Assembly (NCBI GenBank): GCA_009692615.1
Contig: SHYW01000021.1
Coordinates: forward strand, 1-54,333
Length of the DNA: 54,333 bases
Reading direction: 5' to 3'
Origin: Deltaproteobacteria bacterium
GTDB lineage: Bacteria; Desulfobacterota; Binatia; UBA9968
Shown here: one piece after another, positions 1 to 8,482 of the stretch
How the letters are laid out: every line of letters starts with the position of its first letter
Numbering within the stretch: the first letter of the stretch is position 1
The notes under the pieces: generated by a model
The model's database searches: none
Told to the model about the DNA's origin: nothing
The model's input: only the letters and a program-made list of their open reading frames with translations
Made by a program: the position numbers and the translations under genes

Positions 1-147
1 GACGCACACACTTGGCCTATATCGAACCAACTCCAACAAGGTGGGGTTCCGCTATGGCCAGGTTTCTAACTTACGACCTCAACCCAACGCACTACCCTGA
101 CATAATCGCGTTGCTGTTAACATGACATATTGACGTTGCCACGACAG
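1..147. repeat. Left copy of a perfect 147-bp terminal inverted repeat
   Basis: Bases 1-147 are the exact reverse complement of 54187-54333. Identity stops after base 147, where the next bases are gac on the left and, read inward, tct on the right. A perfect match of this length at both extreme ends indicates that the window is a contig ending in two inverted copies of one repeated sequence. The inner part carries TATGTCA twice in spaced positions, as IS ends often do. It could also be an assembly-graph overlap artefact. Confidence 0.93.
3..125 (+). pseudogene. Possible C-terminal end of a transposase reading out of the window
   Basis: The left terminal repeat holds a frame open from the window edge for 40 codons, ending at a TGA at 123-125. 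The frame starts RTHLAYIEPTPTRWG and ends DIIALLLT. The stop lies 22 bp before the inner boundary of the repeat, the usual distance between a transposase stop codon and an IS end. The same frame is present on the minus strand at the right end. I do not recognise the family, and the peptide is too short to assign. It is an inference that this is a transposase tail. Confidence 0.3.
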
Positions 148-182
148 GACTTCGACAACCTTTCCTGCCGGATCGCCTAGAT

Positions 183-740
183 CTAATCTTTGAAGCGGCC
201 GATCCATACCGCGAAGGCTTCGAGGAATTTCTTCACATGCTGGCGGGTATTCTCGTCCGTGAGTTTACAGTCGCCGTCAAACAGCGGCGCGGCCGAAGGA
301 ATCTTGATCTCCGGCTGCGACATGACATGGGTTTCGGTGAAAACGAACGTCTGACGCAACGCATGCTGACAACGAATCGTCCCTCCTAATCCGGGAGAAC
401 AACCCATCAGCGCCGCGGCTTTGCGGTTGAGCACGCACTTGCCGCTCGGCCGCGACGCCCAGTCGATGGCGTTTTTTAACACGCCGGGCACGCCGTAGTT
501 ATATTCCGGCGTGACGATCAACAGCGCGTCGGCGCCGCCGATAAATTTTTTCATATCCGCCACCGGCTCGGGATCGCCCTGGGCGAAGACATCGTCATTG
601 TACGGCGGAATATCGCCGAGCCGCGTGTAGATTTGAATTTCCATCCCCGCCGGCGCCAACTCCGCCGCCGCGCGCAACAATCCTTTGTTAATCGAAGCCC
701 CACGTAAACTGCCGCAAATCCCAGCCACTCGAATTGCCAT
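183..740 (-). CDS. NADPH-dependent FMN reductase (flavodoxin-fold quinone/azo/chromate reductase type)
   Basis: A predicted cytoplasmic flavoprotein of 185 residues. The start MAIRVAGICGSLR at 740 is chosen over the longer frame because GGAGG sits four bases upstream and the family begins here. The N-terminal GICGSLRGASINKGLL is the FMN-phosphate-binding loop, and LLIVTPEYNYGVPGVLKNAIDW is the central family signature (PEYN, LKNAIDW). Such enzymes reduce quinones, chromate or azo dyes with NAD(P)H, or supply reduced flavin. It is the last gene of a minus-strand run (YeeE, hydrolase, TPR, reductase), but the 255-bp gap full of palindromes upstream makes co-transcription uncertain. The substrate cannot be read from sequence. 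Family call is firm. Confidence 0.92.
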   Translation of the reverse strand: MAIRVAGICGSLRGASINKGLLRAAAELAPAGMEIQIYTRLGDIPPYNDDVFAQGDPEPVADMKKFIGGADALLIVTPEYNYGVPGVLKNAIDWASRPSGKCVLNRKAAALMGCSPGLGGTIRCQHALRQTFVFTETHVMSQPEIKIPSAAPLFDGDCKLTDENTRQHVKKFLEAFAVWIGRFKD

Positions 741-788
741 CGAACCTCCAAGAAATAATTTATTGAGAAATTCTGCCAATCGCAGCAC

Positions 789-812
789 GGGCCGGTCGCG
801 ACCGGCCCCTAC
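789..812. repeat. Palindrome with CCCCTAC end (GGCCGGTCG stem)
   Basis: Bases 789-808 form a perfect 20-bp palindrome (gggccggtcg plus its reverse complement), followed by ctac. It belongs to a set of intergenic palindromes with a constant GTAGGGG/CCCCTAC edge and variable stems (also near 903, 5602, 6936, 7079, 27324, 32808 and 39615). Confidence 0.7.
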
Positions 813-899
813 CCGATCTTTGTATTACTATCTATTAGCTATTGGAATTTGCTTCGCCTGAGCAAATTTTTTGCTCAGCGATCGCCACCCCACCACCCC

Positions 900-995
900 A
901 GGGCGTATGCCATACGCGCCTACATCCGGATTTCCTCTTGGATTTTATTTGGCGCCCTTTGCGTTCTTTGCGGATAATACTCCGAATCCGAATCT
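900..995. repeat. Palindrome (GCGTATG stem) and CTTTGCG-type repeat
   Basis: Bases 903-917 pair as gcgtatg / catacgc with a one-base loop, followed by a diverged gcgcctac edge. From about 957, ctttgcgttctttgcgg leads into ctccgaatccgaat. The same combination recurs at 9815-9860 and 39660-39705. No coding signal is seen between the flavin reductase and the TPR gene. Confidence 0.6.
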
Positions 996-1484
996 TCAAT
1001 GCAGATAGCCGCTGCCGCCGCCTTCCGCTTCGGCCATCGCCAAGTTGTAGCGCACGGCGTCGAGATGCGGGTGGATTTCCAAGGCGCGGCGAAAGTAGAT
1101 CGCCGCTTCGCGGAATTGGCTCGCCGCCATATGGCAAAGCCCTTGGCCCGAGGCGGCGCCGAAGTGATTGGGATTGCGCGCCAAAGCCTCCTGGCAATCG
1201 GTGATCGAACCTCTGAAGTTTTTTAGCATGAAGCGAACCGTGGCTCGCTTGTTCCAACCTTCGGCAAACGCCGGCAGCAGCTCGATCACCCGGCGAAAAT
1301 ATTCTTCCGCCTCTTCGAGCCGGCGACCCTGCATGGCATCGACGCCGGCGCGAAACAGCCGATCCGCTTCAGAGTCTCCCGACCGGCACCAAATACCCCA
1401 CAGCAGCGCCTCCGCCGTCGCGGCCAACTCCGGATCGTCGCCGCGCAAAGCCACGAGCGCCTCTTGTTCGTTGGTTGGGTACAT
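996..1484 (-). CDS. Tetratricopeptide-repeat (TPR) protein
   Basis: A 162-residue protein with about three TPR units between residues 40 and 145. Its alternating helix signatures include GRRLEEAEEYFRRVIELLP, NFRGSITDCQEALARNPNHF and QFREAAIYFRRALEIHPHLD. It has no signal peptide or membrane segment, so it is probably cytoplasmic and used for protein-protein contact. The N-terminal 40 residues (MYPTNEQEALVALRGDDPEL) form an extra helical region. No strong Shine-Dalgarno site precedes the ATG. It lies downstream of the hydrolase gene with a 77-bp gap containing a short AT-rich repeat. The partner is unknown. Confidence 0.85.
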   Translation of the reverse strand: MYPTNEQEALVALRGDDPELAATAEALLWGIWCRSGDSEADRLFRAGVDAMQGRRLEEAEEYFRRVIELLPAFAEGWNKRATVRFMLKNFRGSITDCQEALARNPNHFGAASGQGLCHMAASQFREAAIYFRRALEIHPHLDAVRYNLAMAEAEGGGSGYLH

Positions 1485-1540
1485 AAAATAAAGGTGCCAG
1501 TGGTCAGTTGTCAGTTCCCAAAAATATCCGGCGCCGAAAA

Positions 1541-1571
1541 CTAAACACTAAAAACTCAGCACTAAAAACTA
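1541..1571. repeat. AT-rich ACTAAAAACT repeat
   Basis: A run of aactaaacactaaaaactc units matches a near-identical run at 31580-31616. The repeat reaches into the end of the hydrolase gene and supplies its last two codons and stop (minus strand). Confidence 0.6.
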
Positions 1572-2248
1572 TTCAAACCCATCCACTCCGCCGCCTTCGC
1601 CGCCGCGGCGCTCAACACTTCATCGTCCGTCCGCTTGGCGCTCTTGAGCATGTGAAAGGAATGATCGCCGCCTTCGATGATGAACAGGTCGACCGCCTTG
1701 CCGAGTTTTTTTAACAGCGGCTTGAGCAATTTCAAATCCGCCAGCCCGTCACGCGAACCCTGCAAGAATAGCATCGGCAATTTAATCTCGGCGAGATGCG
1801 CGCCGCGCTCGGCGCCGGGCTTACCCATGGCATGAAGCGGAAAGCCGAAATAAATCAAACCGCGCACGCCGTCCAGCGGTTCCTTGGCCGCCGCCAAAGA
1901 TGTCATGCGTCCGCCCATGGATTTGCCGCCAGCGAATAGCGGCAAGTTACCGGCGAGTTTTTTCGCCGTCGTCACCGCCGCGCGCACGGTATCGGTCAAC
2001 ACCGACTCGGCATCGGGCCGCTTGATGCGCTTTTCCATATAGGGAAACTGATAGCGCAGCGTCGCGATCCCCAACTCGGCCAACTTGACGGCGCTTTCTT
2101 GCATGAACTTATGGCGCATGCCGGCGCCCGCGCCGTGGGCGAGCACGAGCAGCGCCTTGGCGCCCGCCGGCATCAACAACAATCCCGACACCATGCCCGA
2201 CGTAGCGTTGGGGATCAATTGAATGTCTCTCAATGTCGGAGAACTCAT
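1562..2248 (-). CDS. Alpha/beta hydrolase of the KANL3/Tex30-like type
   Basis: A 228-residue single-domain serine hydrolase. Residues VLAHGAGAGM give the oxyanion-loop region. GGKSMGGR is the nucleophile elbow (Ser in GKSMG). An Asp follows in QGSRDGLAD and the catalytic His is in EGGDHSFH. The natural substrate is unknown; relatives are carboxylesterase or dienelactone-hydrolase-like. The gene starts 18 bp after the stop of the YeeE-type transporter on the same strand, so the two are probably one operon. The last codons (NSF, stop) fall in an intergenic repeat, suggesting the natural C-terminus was slightly changed. Confidence 0.88.
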   Translation of the reverse strand: MSSPTLRDIQLIPNATSGMVSGLLLMPAGAKALLVLAHGAGAGMRHKFMQESAVKLAELGIATLRYQFPYMEKRIKRPDAESVLTDTVRAAVTTAKKLAGNLPLFAGGKSMGGRMTSLAAAKEPLDGVRGLIYFGFPLHAMGKPGAERGAHLAEIKLPMLFLQGSRDGLADLKLLKPLLKKLGKAVDLFIIEGGDHSFHMLKSAKRTDDEVLSAAAAKAAEWMGLNSF

Positions 2249-2266
2249 GACCTGTTCGTCTAGCAG

Positions 2267-3481
2267 TTAGAAGCGAAAAACGCCAACCTGTTTGCGTCGT
2301 TCGTTCCACGCCGAGAGTAAATACCAAACCGCCATCAAGCCCGCCACACCCCAAAGCGCCGCCGTCCAGCCAAGGACATTGGGCAAAAAGACGCCATCGC
2401 CCAACTGACGCAGCCAATCGGTACGCAGTAGAATCATCCGCGTCGTCGACGCGCCCAAAGCGAAAAAGGACAGCGCGATCCAGAGTTTCACATGGCCTTC
2501 GCCGCACCGCCAGATCGTCCCCGCGCCGCAGCCCTCGGCGAGCAGCATGCCGAAACCGAAAATCGTCCCGCCGAAAAAACTGCCGAGCCAAAACGACGGG
2601 AAAACCCATTCGCTGGCATCTTTCAAATCGCCGGCCTTGAGAATCGCGAAGCCAATCATGCTAAGTGTCAACGCCAACGCAGCCGCGCGCGTGTGTTCGC
2701 TCTGACCGCTCAAATACGGCTCGCGAAAAGCGTTGACCAGACAAAAACGCGAGCGCTGAAATACGATGCCGAAGGCCACACCGAAATATAAAAACAATGC
2801 CAACCGACCATGGCCCAAAAACTGATAGAAACTTCCGGCCACGATCACGCCCACGATCACGAACACGCCCAAGCGCGGCTGAAGTTTGAACGCCGAGGAA
2901 GCGGCCAGCGCCGGCGGCGGCGCTTCGCAGGGCGAGATAAAACTAACCTGGCCTTTTTCGATCTGCCGCACTCTTTGCCAGACGATCAATCGCGACGCGG
3001 CGAAACTGCCGATCACAAGACCAGCCATCATCGCCAAACCGCTGGCCGACAATGCCGACAGCGCGCTGAAAAATCCGCCGATGTTGCAGCCGAACGAAAG
3101 CATGGCGCCGATACCCATCAACAATCCACCGATGGCGCCTTTGGCGATCTCAACCGGCGGCGCACCGCGAATCGCGAACTCCCGGCTGAGCAGCGCGGCA
3201 GCGAAACCGCCGAGCAGCAAACCGATATTTAACACCGATCCTGAATACAGCAGCGGCGGCAACAATTCAGGCTGATCGATCGCACCGACAAACTTAAAAA
3301 GTGAATCGCCCCAGTTGCGCAGCCCATCCGAAGCCGTCCACGGCCGGTCGAAAGCGAAAAGAAAAACATTGAGCACGGCGATCACCAAAGCGGAAGGAAT
3401 CACCGGCCAGGGCCGCGAGAAAACTTGCGCGAACTGCCAGCGCAGGAATGGCGTGAAGGAAAGCGGCGGTTCAGATTTCAT
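2267..3481 (-). CDS. YeeE/YedE (TsuA-like) family transporter, probable thiosulfate/sulfur-compound uptake
   Basis: A 404-residue polytopic inner-membrane protein. It shows the duplicated family motif with conserved cysteines: Cys132 in SFGCNIGG, Cys247 in SRFCLVNAF, and Cys318 and Cys326 in AEGCGAGTIWRCGEGH. In TsuA, cysteines in this arrangement line a thiosulfate path through the membrane. The length is at the upper end of the family, and a loop of about 35 residues separates the two halves. The usual partner, a TusA-like sulfurtransferase gene, is not adjacent. It probably forms an operon with the downstream alpha/beta hydrolase. Substrate is inferred from family only. Confidence 0.88.
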   Translation of the reverse strand: MKSEPPLSFTPFLRWQFAQVFSRPWPVIPSALVIAVLNVFLFAFDRPWTASDGLRNWGDSLFKFVGAIDQPELLPPLLYSGSVLNIGLLLGGFAAALLSREFAIRGAPPVEIAKGAIGGLLMGIGAMLSFGCNIGGFFSALSALSASGLAMMAGLVIGSFAASRLIVWQRVRQIEKGQVSFISPCEAPPPALAASSAFKLQPRLGVFVIVGVIVAGSFYQFLGHGRLALFLYFGVAFGIVFQRSRFCLVNAFREPYLSGQSEHTRAAALALTLSMIGFAILKAGDLKDASEWVFPSFWLGSFFGGTIFGFGMLLAEGCGAGTIWRCGEGHVKLWIALSFFALGASTTRMILLRTDWLRQLGDGVFLPNVLGWTAALWGVAGLMAVWYLLSAWNERRKQVGVFRF

Positions 3482-4231
3482 GCGATGGCAACGTGTTTGA
3501 AAAGTATGCGTCCAGCAGTTTTAAGCACCCTCTCCCTCTGGGAGAGACTTCAAATTTGGCTGAGAGATCTTGTCGGGGCGACTCTGTCGCGCTACCATGC
3601 ATCGAAGGCTAGAAACGAACCACTTGAAACGTCCCGCAAACGTCGGACTTTCATCGGGACAATACGCGGCCATTACTCGTTGTCATTGAGCCGTGGGAAT
3701 CGTATCCGTGGGACATGTTCGTCGATACAACTTCCCACGAGGAATTCACGCCGGTTTCGCTCGTGTGCGCGGCCTTCAAACTCTTCTCCCTACAAATCGT
3801 GACCATAGCAATCCGTGCCAGGTTTGCGATTTCGCGCGGGCGCGGATCTTGTTGTACTCGACGTATTATGTTTCTCGTCGGCGAGCCGATGACGGATGAG
3901 AACAATCGTTGCGGGTATGATGCAACAACGACACGCGATATTTTTTTGCGCAGCGTTAACCTATTCGTTTTCACTGTCATCACCAGCGAACGAAGCTGGC
4001 ATAAAGGTAAAACTCTCACAGCTGTCATTCTGAGCGTCAGCGAAGAATCTCGACTTGTATGCCACTTACGAAAATGAAATCTCTCGCGATACTTGGGATG
4101 ACGGCTCGGCTGCATCAATACCGTATCACCCATTTGAATTGAGCCAACATACAAATTCCTCCCATTGTAGCGACTTCGCGGCGAAGCTTGTATAAGAAAG
4201 CTCGGAACTTTTCGTTAGCTTCACGATTTCA
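3482..4231. other. 750-bp region without a recognisable gene
   Basis: Open frames exist on both strands (for example 3651-4154 minus, 3715-4077 plus), but none has family features or a ribosome site, and they overlap each other. Bases 3529-3547 form a short palindrome (ctctccctctgggagag). Bases 4023-4052 carry gtcattctgagcgtcagcg, a repeat seen again in related form at 52232. The stretch may be a decayed gene, but I cannot identify it. Confidence 0.5.
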
Positions 4232-5413
4232 ATGTCGGCACCTCACACTGAACCTCTCTGGACCCGCGCCTTTGTCTTGCTCTGCGTCGTGCAGTTTCTC
4301 GGTTACGCGCAACATTTCGTTTTGCAGCCGACCATTCCGATTTACGTCACTCAACTCGGCGCTTCGCCCTTCGTTGTCGGCCTGGTGATGGCTTCCTTCG
4401 CCGCCACCAGCATGTTGCTGCGGCCTTTGGTCGGCTACTGGTCCGACCGCTGGAGCGAAGCGGGCGTGATGATCTCGGGACTGCTGATCCAAGGCGCCAG
4501 CGTGCTGCTCTGCTATCTGCCCTTTGTCGGCACGACCATGCTCGCCAATAGCTGCCGTGGCGTCGGTTGGGCGAGCGTCAACTCCGGCGGTTACGCGCTG
4601 CTCGCCCAACGGGCGCCGGCGGCGCGCCGTGGCGAAGCCTCGGGTTACTACAGCGGCGCGCAAGGCAGCGCGACAATTATTCTTCCGGCGCTGGCGCTGT
4701 GGTTGATCGACGCGCCCTTCGGCGGCTTTCGCGTCGTCTTCGCGGTTTCCATGACCATCGCCGTTTGCGGCGCCGCCCTCGGCCTCATGCTGCGCGAGGG
4801 AACGAGCAACGCCGCGCGCCAACAACGCAACCATCACGCCGGACCTTGGTGGCGCAAGATCGTCAGAATTCCCGAGAAAGACATTTTGCTCGCCTCCGGA
4901 TTACTGTTCGGTTTGCACGTGACATTGCCCGCCGTCGCCGGTTTTCTCGTTCTCTACGCGCGTCAGCTCGGTATCGAACATTTCGGCTGGTACTACGTCG
5001 TCAGCGGCGCCACCAGTTTGATCGCCCGTCCGCTACTCGGCTGGGCATCGGACAAGATCGGCCGCGGCGCCGCCATCGCCGTCGGCTTGGGCCTCGAAGC
5101 GCTGGCGCTTTGCGTCGTCGTCAACGCCACGACACTGAGCGGCATGCTCGTCTCCGGCGCGCTCTACATGACCGGTTCCGCCATCGGCACCGCCGCGACG
5201 TTGGCCCTAGCTCTCGAACACGCCAATCCCGAGCGGCGCGGCCAAGTGATCGCGACTTATTCGATGGCATACCCGCTCAGCGCCGGCGTCGGCTCGCTGC
5301 TCACCGGCGCGGCGATTCAGCTCGCCGGCTATTATTGGATGTTTCTCTTCGCCGCCGCGCTAAACATTCCCGGCCTGATCGTCGTCTACAAAAACCGCGC
5401 AAGCTTGAAATGA
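4232..5413 (+). CDS. MFS transporter, tandem paralogue 1
   Basis: A 393-residue major-facilitator protein with about 12 membrane segments. Motif-A copies lie at residues 64-79 (RPLVGYWSDRWSEAG) and 266-279 (RPLLGWASDKIGRG). A linker signature PWWRKI at 205-210 joins the two halves. It opens with LWTRAFVLLCVVQFLGYAQH, a pattern shared by the three following genes. Family members are usually proton-driven drug or metabolite exporters. No convincing Shine-Dalgarno site precedes the ATG, which is also true of its paralogues. The substrate is unknown. Confidence 0.9.
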   Translation: MSAPHTEPLWTRAFVLLCVVQFLGYAQHFVLQPTIPIYVTQLGASPFVVGLVMASFAATSMLLRPLVGYWSDRWSEAGVMISGLLIQGASVLLCYLPFVGTTMLANSCRGVGWASVNSGGYALLAQRAPAARRGEASGYYSGAQGSATIILPALALWLIDAPFGGFRVVFAVSMTIAVCGAALGLMLREGTSNAARQQRNHHAGPWWRKIVRIPEKDILLASGLLFGLHVTLPAVAGFLVLYARQLGIEHFGWYYVVSGATSLIARPLLGWASDKIGRGAAIAVGLGLEALALCVVVNATTLSGMLVSGALYMTGSAIGTAATLALALEHANPERRGQVIATYSMAYPLSAGVGSLLTGAAIQLAGYYWMFLFAAALNIPGLIVVYKNRASLK

Positions 5414-5465
5414 TCAAAACATTTATCTCACCACGAAGAGCACGAGAGGAAATCGCTCATAGATT

Positions 5466-5552
5466 GGTAGGATGCGGTGAATCCGCGAACCGCATCATCG
5501 AGCGACGGCAATTTGCCACCAATGATGCGGTTCCCTGCGGTCACCACATCCT
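5466..5552. repeat. TAGGATGCGGT hairpin repeat
   Basis: taggatgcggtgaatccgcg pairs with the inverted copy ending ggtcaccacatccta around a ~25-bp centre. A second copy of the same element is at 52346-52427. Confidence 0.75.
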
Positions 5553-5569
5553 AAGACTTCCGTACCTTG

Positions 5570-5627
5570 GCGTCTTTGCGAGATATATTCCGAGACCGAC
5601 CGGTGCGCGAAGCGCACCCTACGAAAC
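5570..5627. repeat. Inverted repeat partner of 6934-7000, flanking MFS gene 2
   Basis: The stretch gcgagatatattccgagacc plus gaccggtgcgcgaagcgcacc is present in reverse complement at about 6934-7000. The pair brackets the second MFS gene. Its core ggtgcgc-gaa-gcgcacc-ctacg is also a CCCCTACG-type palindrome. Confidence 0.75.
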
Positions 5628-5704
5628 CCTTCGCGTCCGGAGCCTGTGGTGAGCCCCGCCGAACCATGCCTTCGTGGTGAAAATTTAAATTGCATTTGCG
5701 CCCA

Positions 5705-6886
5705 ATGACCACACCTCAATCGCAATCACTCTGGACGCGCTCTTTTATCTTGCTTTGCTGCGCGCAATTTTTGGGCTCGTCGCAGCATGCCCTCTTGCAA
5801 CCGACTTTTCCGCTCTACATCACATCGTTGGGCGGCACGCCGTTTCAAGTCGGCCTGGTGCTCGCCTGCTTCGCCGTCACCAGCGTGGTGTTTCGTCCGC
5901 TGATTGGCGCCTGGGCCGACCGCTGGTCCGAACCGGGCGTGTCGATTTGCGGTTCGTCATTATTATCCGCCGCGGTGTTTTTTTGTTTCATCCCCTTCAT
6001 CTCGGCGCTGATGTTCGCCAGCGCGCTGCGCGGTCTCGGCTGGGCGGCGATGAGCGCGGCGGGTTATTCGATGTTGGCCTTGAGCGCGCCGCCGGCGCGC
6101 CGCGGCGAAGCGTCCGGTTATTACAGCGGCGTCCAGGCGAGCGGCACGATCTTATTGCCGGCGGTGGCGCTCTGGCTGATCGCCCAACCGTTCGGCGGAT
6201 TCAATGTTGTCTTCGCCGTCGCCATCGCGTTAGCGGCATTCGGCGCCGGCATAAGCACGATGCTGAAGCGCCACATGCCGAAAAAAATCCATCATGCCGA
6301 GCCCGCCGACGCGCCGCCCTGGTGGCGCGAGATTCTCAATGTCTTGGACCGCGATATTATCCTCGCCTCGGTGTTGTCATTTTTTTCCCACGTCACCTTT
6401 CCCGCGGTGGCGAGTTTTCTCGTGCTCTACGCCCGCGACATCGGCATCGACAACATCGGCTGGTTCTACGCCGCCAGCGGGACGACGAGTATTCTCGCCC
6501 GGCCGTTGCTCGGCAAAGTTTCCGATCGCATCGGCCGCGGCCGCGCCCTGCTCGCCTGCTTTATCCTGCAAGCGCTGGCGCTATTTACGCTCGGCTACGC
6601 GACGAATTTAATCGCGCTGATAATTTCTGGCATGCTCTACATGGTCGGCTTGGCGATGAGCAGCTCGACCACGCTGGCCATCGCCATGGAACTCGCCAAA
6701 CCCGAACGGCGCGGCCGCGCCATGGCAACTTTCTCCATTGCGTTACCGCTCAGCAACGGCGTCGGCGCGCTCGTCTGCGGCAGTTTGGTGCAATGGGGCG
6801 GTTATTTCGCGATGTACGCGGTTTGCGCCGCGATCGCCGCCGGCGGTTTGTTGATTACGATCGTCAATCGGGCGCGGCTGAAATGA
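5705..6886 (+). CDS. MFS transporter, tandem paralogue 2
   Basis: A 393-residue polytopic membrane transporter, parallel to the preceding gene. It opens LWTRSFILLCCAQFLGSSQH, has motif A RPLIGAWADRWSEPG, linker PPWWREI, and a second motif A RPLLGKVSDRIGRGR. The ATG at 5705 (MTTPQSQS) is preferred to an upstream TTG at 5690 because it aligns with the starts of the paralogues. The gene is enclosed by an inverted repeat (5570-5627 and 6934-7000), so it could invert by recombination. Export function is inferred from the family; the substrate is unknown. Confidence 0.9.
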   Translation: MTTPQSQSLWTRSFILLCCAQFLGSSQHALLQPTFPLYITSLGGTPFQVGLVLACFAVTSVVFRPLIGAWADRWSEPGVSICGSSLLSAAVFFCFIPFISALMFASALRGLGWAAMSAAGYSMLALSAPPARRGEASGYYSGVQASGTILLPAVALWLIAQPFGGFNVVFAVAIALAAFGAGISTMLKRHMPKKIHHAEPADAPPWWREILNVLDRDIILASVLSFFSHVTFPAVASFLVLYARDIGIDNIGWFYAASGTTSILARPLLGKVSDRIGRGRALLACFILQALALFTLGYATNLIALIISGMLYMVGLAMSSSTTLAIAMELAKPERRGRAMATFSIALPLSNGVGALVCGSLVQWGGYFAMYAVCAAIAAGGLLITIVNRARLK

Positions 6887-6903
6887 TACGAACGGTAAGG
6901 ACA

Positions 6904-7000
6904 TTTTCACCACGAAGGGCGCGAAGGTTTTCGTAGGGTGCGCTTCGCGCACCGGTCGGTCTCGGAATATCTCTCGCAAAGGCGCAAAGACGCAAAGTTC
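6904..7000. repeat. CACGAAG repeat and inverted partner of 5570-5627
   Basis: tcaccacgaagggcgcgaagg (6905-6925) belongs to the CACGAAG repeat family. It is followed by gtagggtgcgcttcgcgcacc and gcaaaggcgcaaagacgcaaag, the reverse complement of the repeat before MFS gene 2. Confidence 0.75.
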
Positions 7001-7077
7001 GGAAATGAAGAAATGAGTTCGTTTGAGGCTTTTTTTCTTTACACGAAACAAACGAAGGGATCGGCGATCATCGTAAG

Positions 7078-7135
7078 AGCGAAAACTTTTTCGCCCCTAC
7101 AAACAACCTTCGTGCTCTTCGTGTCCTTGGTGGTA
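7078..7135. repeat. CCCCTAC palindrome (GCGAAAA stem) and CACGAAG repeat
   Basis: gagcgaaaactttttcgcccctac is an imperfect member of the constant-edge palindrome family. cttcgtgctcttcgtgtcctt (7110-7130) is the inverted orientation of the CACGAAG family found at 30346-30425. Confidence 0.6.
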
Positions 7136-7179
7136 AATAAGCCGATCTGAACGAGCACGAGTCACGAACACGAACAACG

Positions 7180-8352
7180 ATGACCGATTCCGACACGATC
7201 TGGACAAAAACATTCCTGTTACTGTGCGCCGCGCAGTTGCTCGGCTATGCGCAGCATTTCATGCTCGCGCCGGTGCTGCCGCTTTACGTCACGCAACTGG
7301 GCGGCTCGCCGTTCGTCGTCGGCATCGTGTTGTCATGTTTCGCTATTACAAGCGTGCTCGTTCGGCCGCTGGCCGGCGGTTGGGCCGACCGGCGCAGCGA
7401 ATCGCTGGTCATGATCGCCGGTTTGCTGTTTCAAGCCGTGAGCGTGTTTCCCTGTTTCATCCCATTGATCCCGGCCGCTGCGCTGGCCAACGGCGCCCGC
7501 GGCGTCGGCTGGGCGGGTTTGAATACCGGCGGTTACTCGCTGTTGGCGCGCATCGCTCCTGCGGCCCGGCGCGGCGCGGCGTCGGGGCTTTACAGCGGCG
7601 TGCAAAGTTCGGCGCAGATTCTTTTTCCGCCGCTGGCGCTCTGGCTGCTCCACGCTTCCTTCGGCGGTTACGGCGCGGTCTTCATCGTCACAGCGCTGTT
7701 CTCCGTCGCCGGCGCGCTCATGGGCTTGCTCTTGGCGCCGGCGGTGGCGCGGCCAATTTCAACGCAAATTGCTGAAGCGGAGATGCCATGGTGGCGAGAA
7801 ATTTTTCACTTCATCGAGCCGGAAATATTACTGCCGTCGATCTTATTACTCTCGCTCAACATCTCGCTGCCGGCGCTCACCAACTTCATCATTCTTTATG
7901 CCAAGGAGTTGGGCATCGCCAATTTCGCGCCCTACTTCGTCTGCATCGGCGCCATCAGCATGTTCGCCCGGCCGCTGCTCGGTCGCTTGTCCGATAAAAT
8001 CGGCCGCGCCCGCTCGGTTGCCGCCGGTTTCGCTTGCCAAACAATCGCCTTGTTGCTGATCGCCATGATGACGAATTTGATCGGCGTGATTTTCTGCGGC
8101 GCGATTTATATGCTCGGCAACGCCATCGGCAGTTCGACGACCTTGGCGTTGGCGGTCGAGCGCGCCGATCCCAAACGGCGCGGCAAACAAATGGCGACCT
8201 TCTCCATCGCCTATCCGCTTAGCTACGGCGTCGGCTCGCTGATCACCGGCGGCGCCATCGACATCGCCGGCTACGTCGGCATGTTTCTCCTGCTCGCCGC
8301 ACTGCAGGGAGCAGGATTGTTTTTTGCCCTTGGACAACGCGCCAAACTGTAA
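7180..8352 (+). CDS. MFS transporter, tandem paralogue 3
   Basis: A 390-residue transporter of the same subfamily. It begins IWTKTFLLLCAAQLLGYAQH, has motif A RPLAGGWADRRSES, central MPWWREI and second motif A RPLLGRLSDKIGRAR. Like its neighbours it has about 12 hydrophobic segments and no obvious ribosome-binding site. The linker between halves is short. Its divergence from the other copies is well beyond recent duplication, so the array is old and has been kept. Substrate unknown. Confidence 0.9.
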   Translation: MTDSDTIWTKTFLLLCAAQLLGYAQHFMLAPVLPLYVTQLGGSPFVVGIVLSCFAITSVLVRPLAGGWADRRSESLVMIAGLLFQAVSVFPCFIPLIPAAALANGARGVGWAGLNTGGYSLLARIAPAARRGAASGLYSGVQSSAQILFPPLALWLLHASFGGYGAVFIVTALFSVAGALMGLLLAPAVARPISTQIAEAEMPWWREIFHFIEPEILLPSILLLSLNISLPALTNFIILYAKELGIANFAPYFVCIGAISMFARPLLGRLSDKIGRARSVAAGFACQTIALLLIAMMTNLIGVIFCGAIYMLGNAIGSSTTLALAVERADPKRRGKQMATFSIAYPLSYGVGSLITGGAIDIAGYVGMFLLLAALQGAGLFFALGQRAKL

Positions 8353-8356
8353 AGAA

Positions 8357-8434
8357 TTGGAGTGATGGAGTACTGGAGTGGTGGAGTGATGGGCGCTCTG
8401 AAAACCCAATACTCCATTACTCCAGTACTCCAAT
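8357..8434. repeat. ACTCCAGTACTCC hairpin repeat
   Basis: attggagtgatggagtactgg pairs with the inverted ccagtactccaat about 40 bp later. The same element occurs at 25697-25800. It sits just after the third MFS gene and could act as a transcription stop, though there is no T-run. Confidence 0.75.
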
Positions 8435-8482
8435 TGTTCCCCAGCCCATGAGTTTTTCTCTCCGGCGTGTTACCAATCGGCA

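Noticed and set aside
3651-4154. 167-codon minus-strand frame in the 3.5-4.2 kb gap
   Set aside because: No ribosome site, no recognisable domain, partly over a known repeat type; not enough to call a gene.
4567-5652. 361-codon Arg-rich open frame overlapping MFS gene 1
   Set aside because: Arg/His-rich composition and no domain; it is the +1 shadow frame of a high-GC transporter gene. The same applies to 5755-6936 and 9037-9759.
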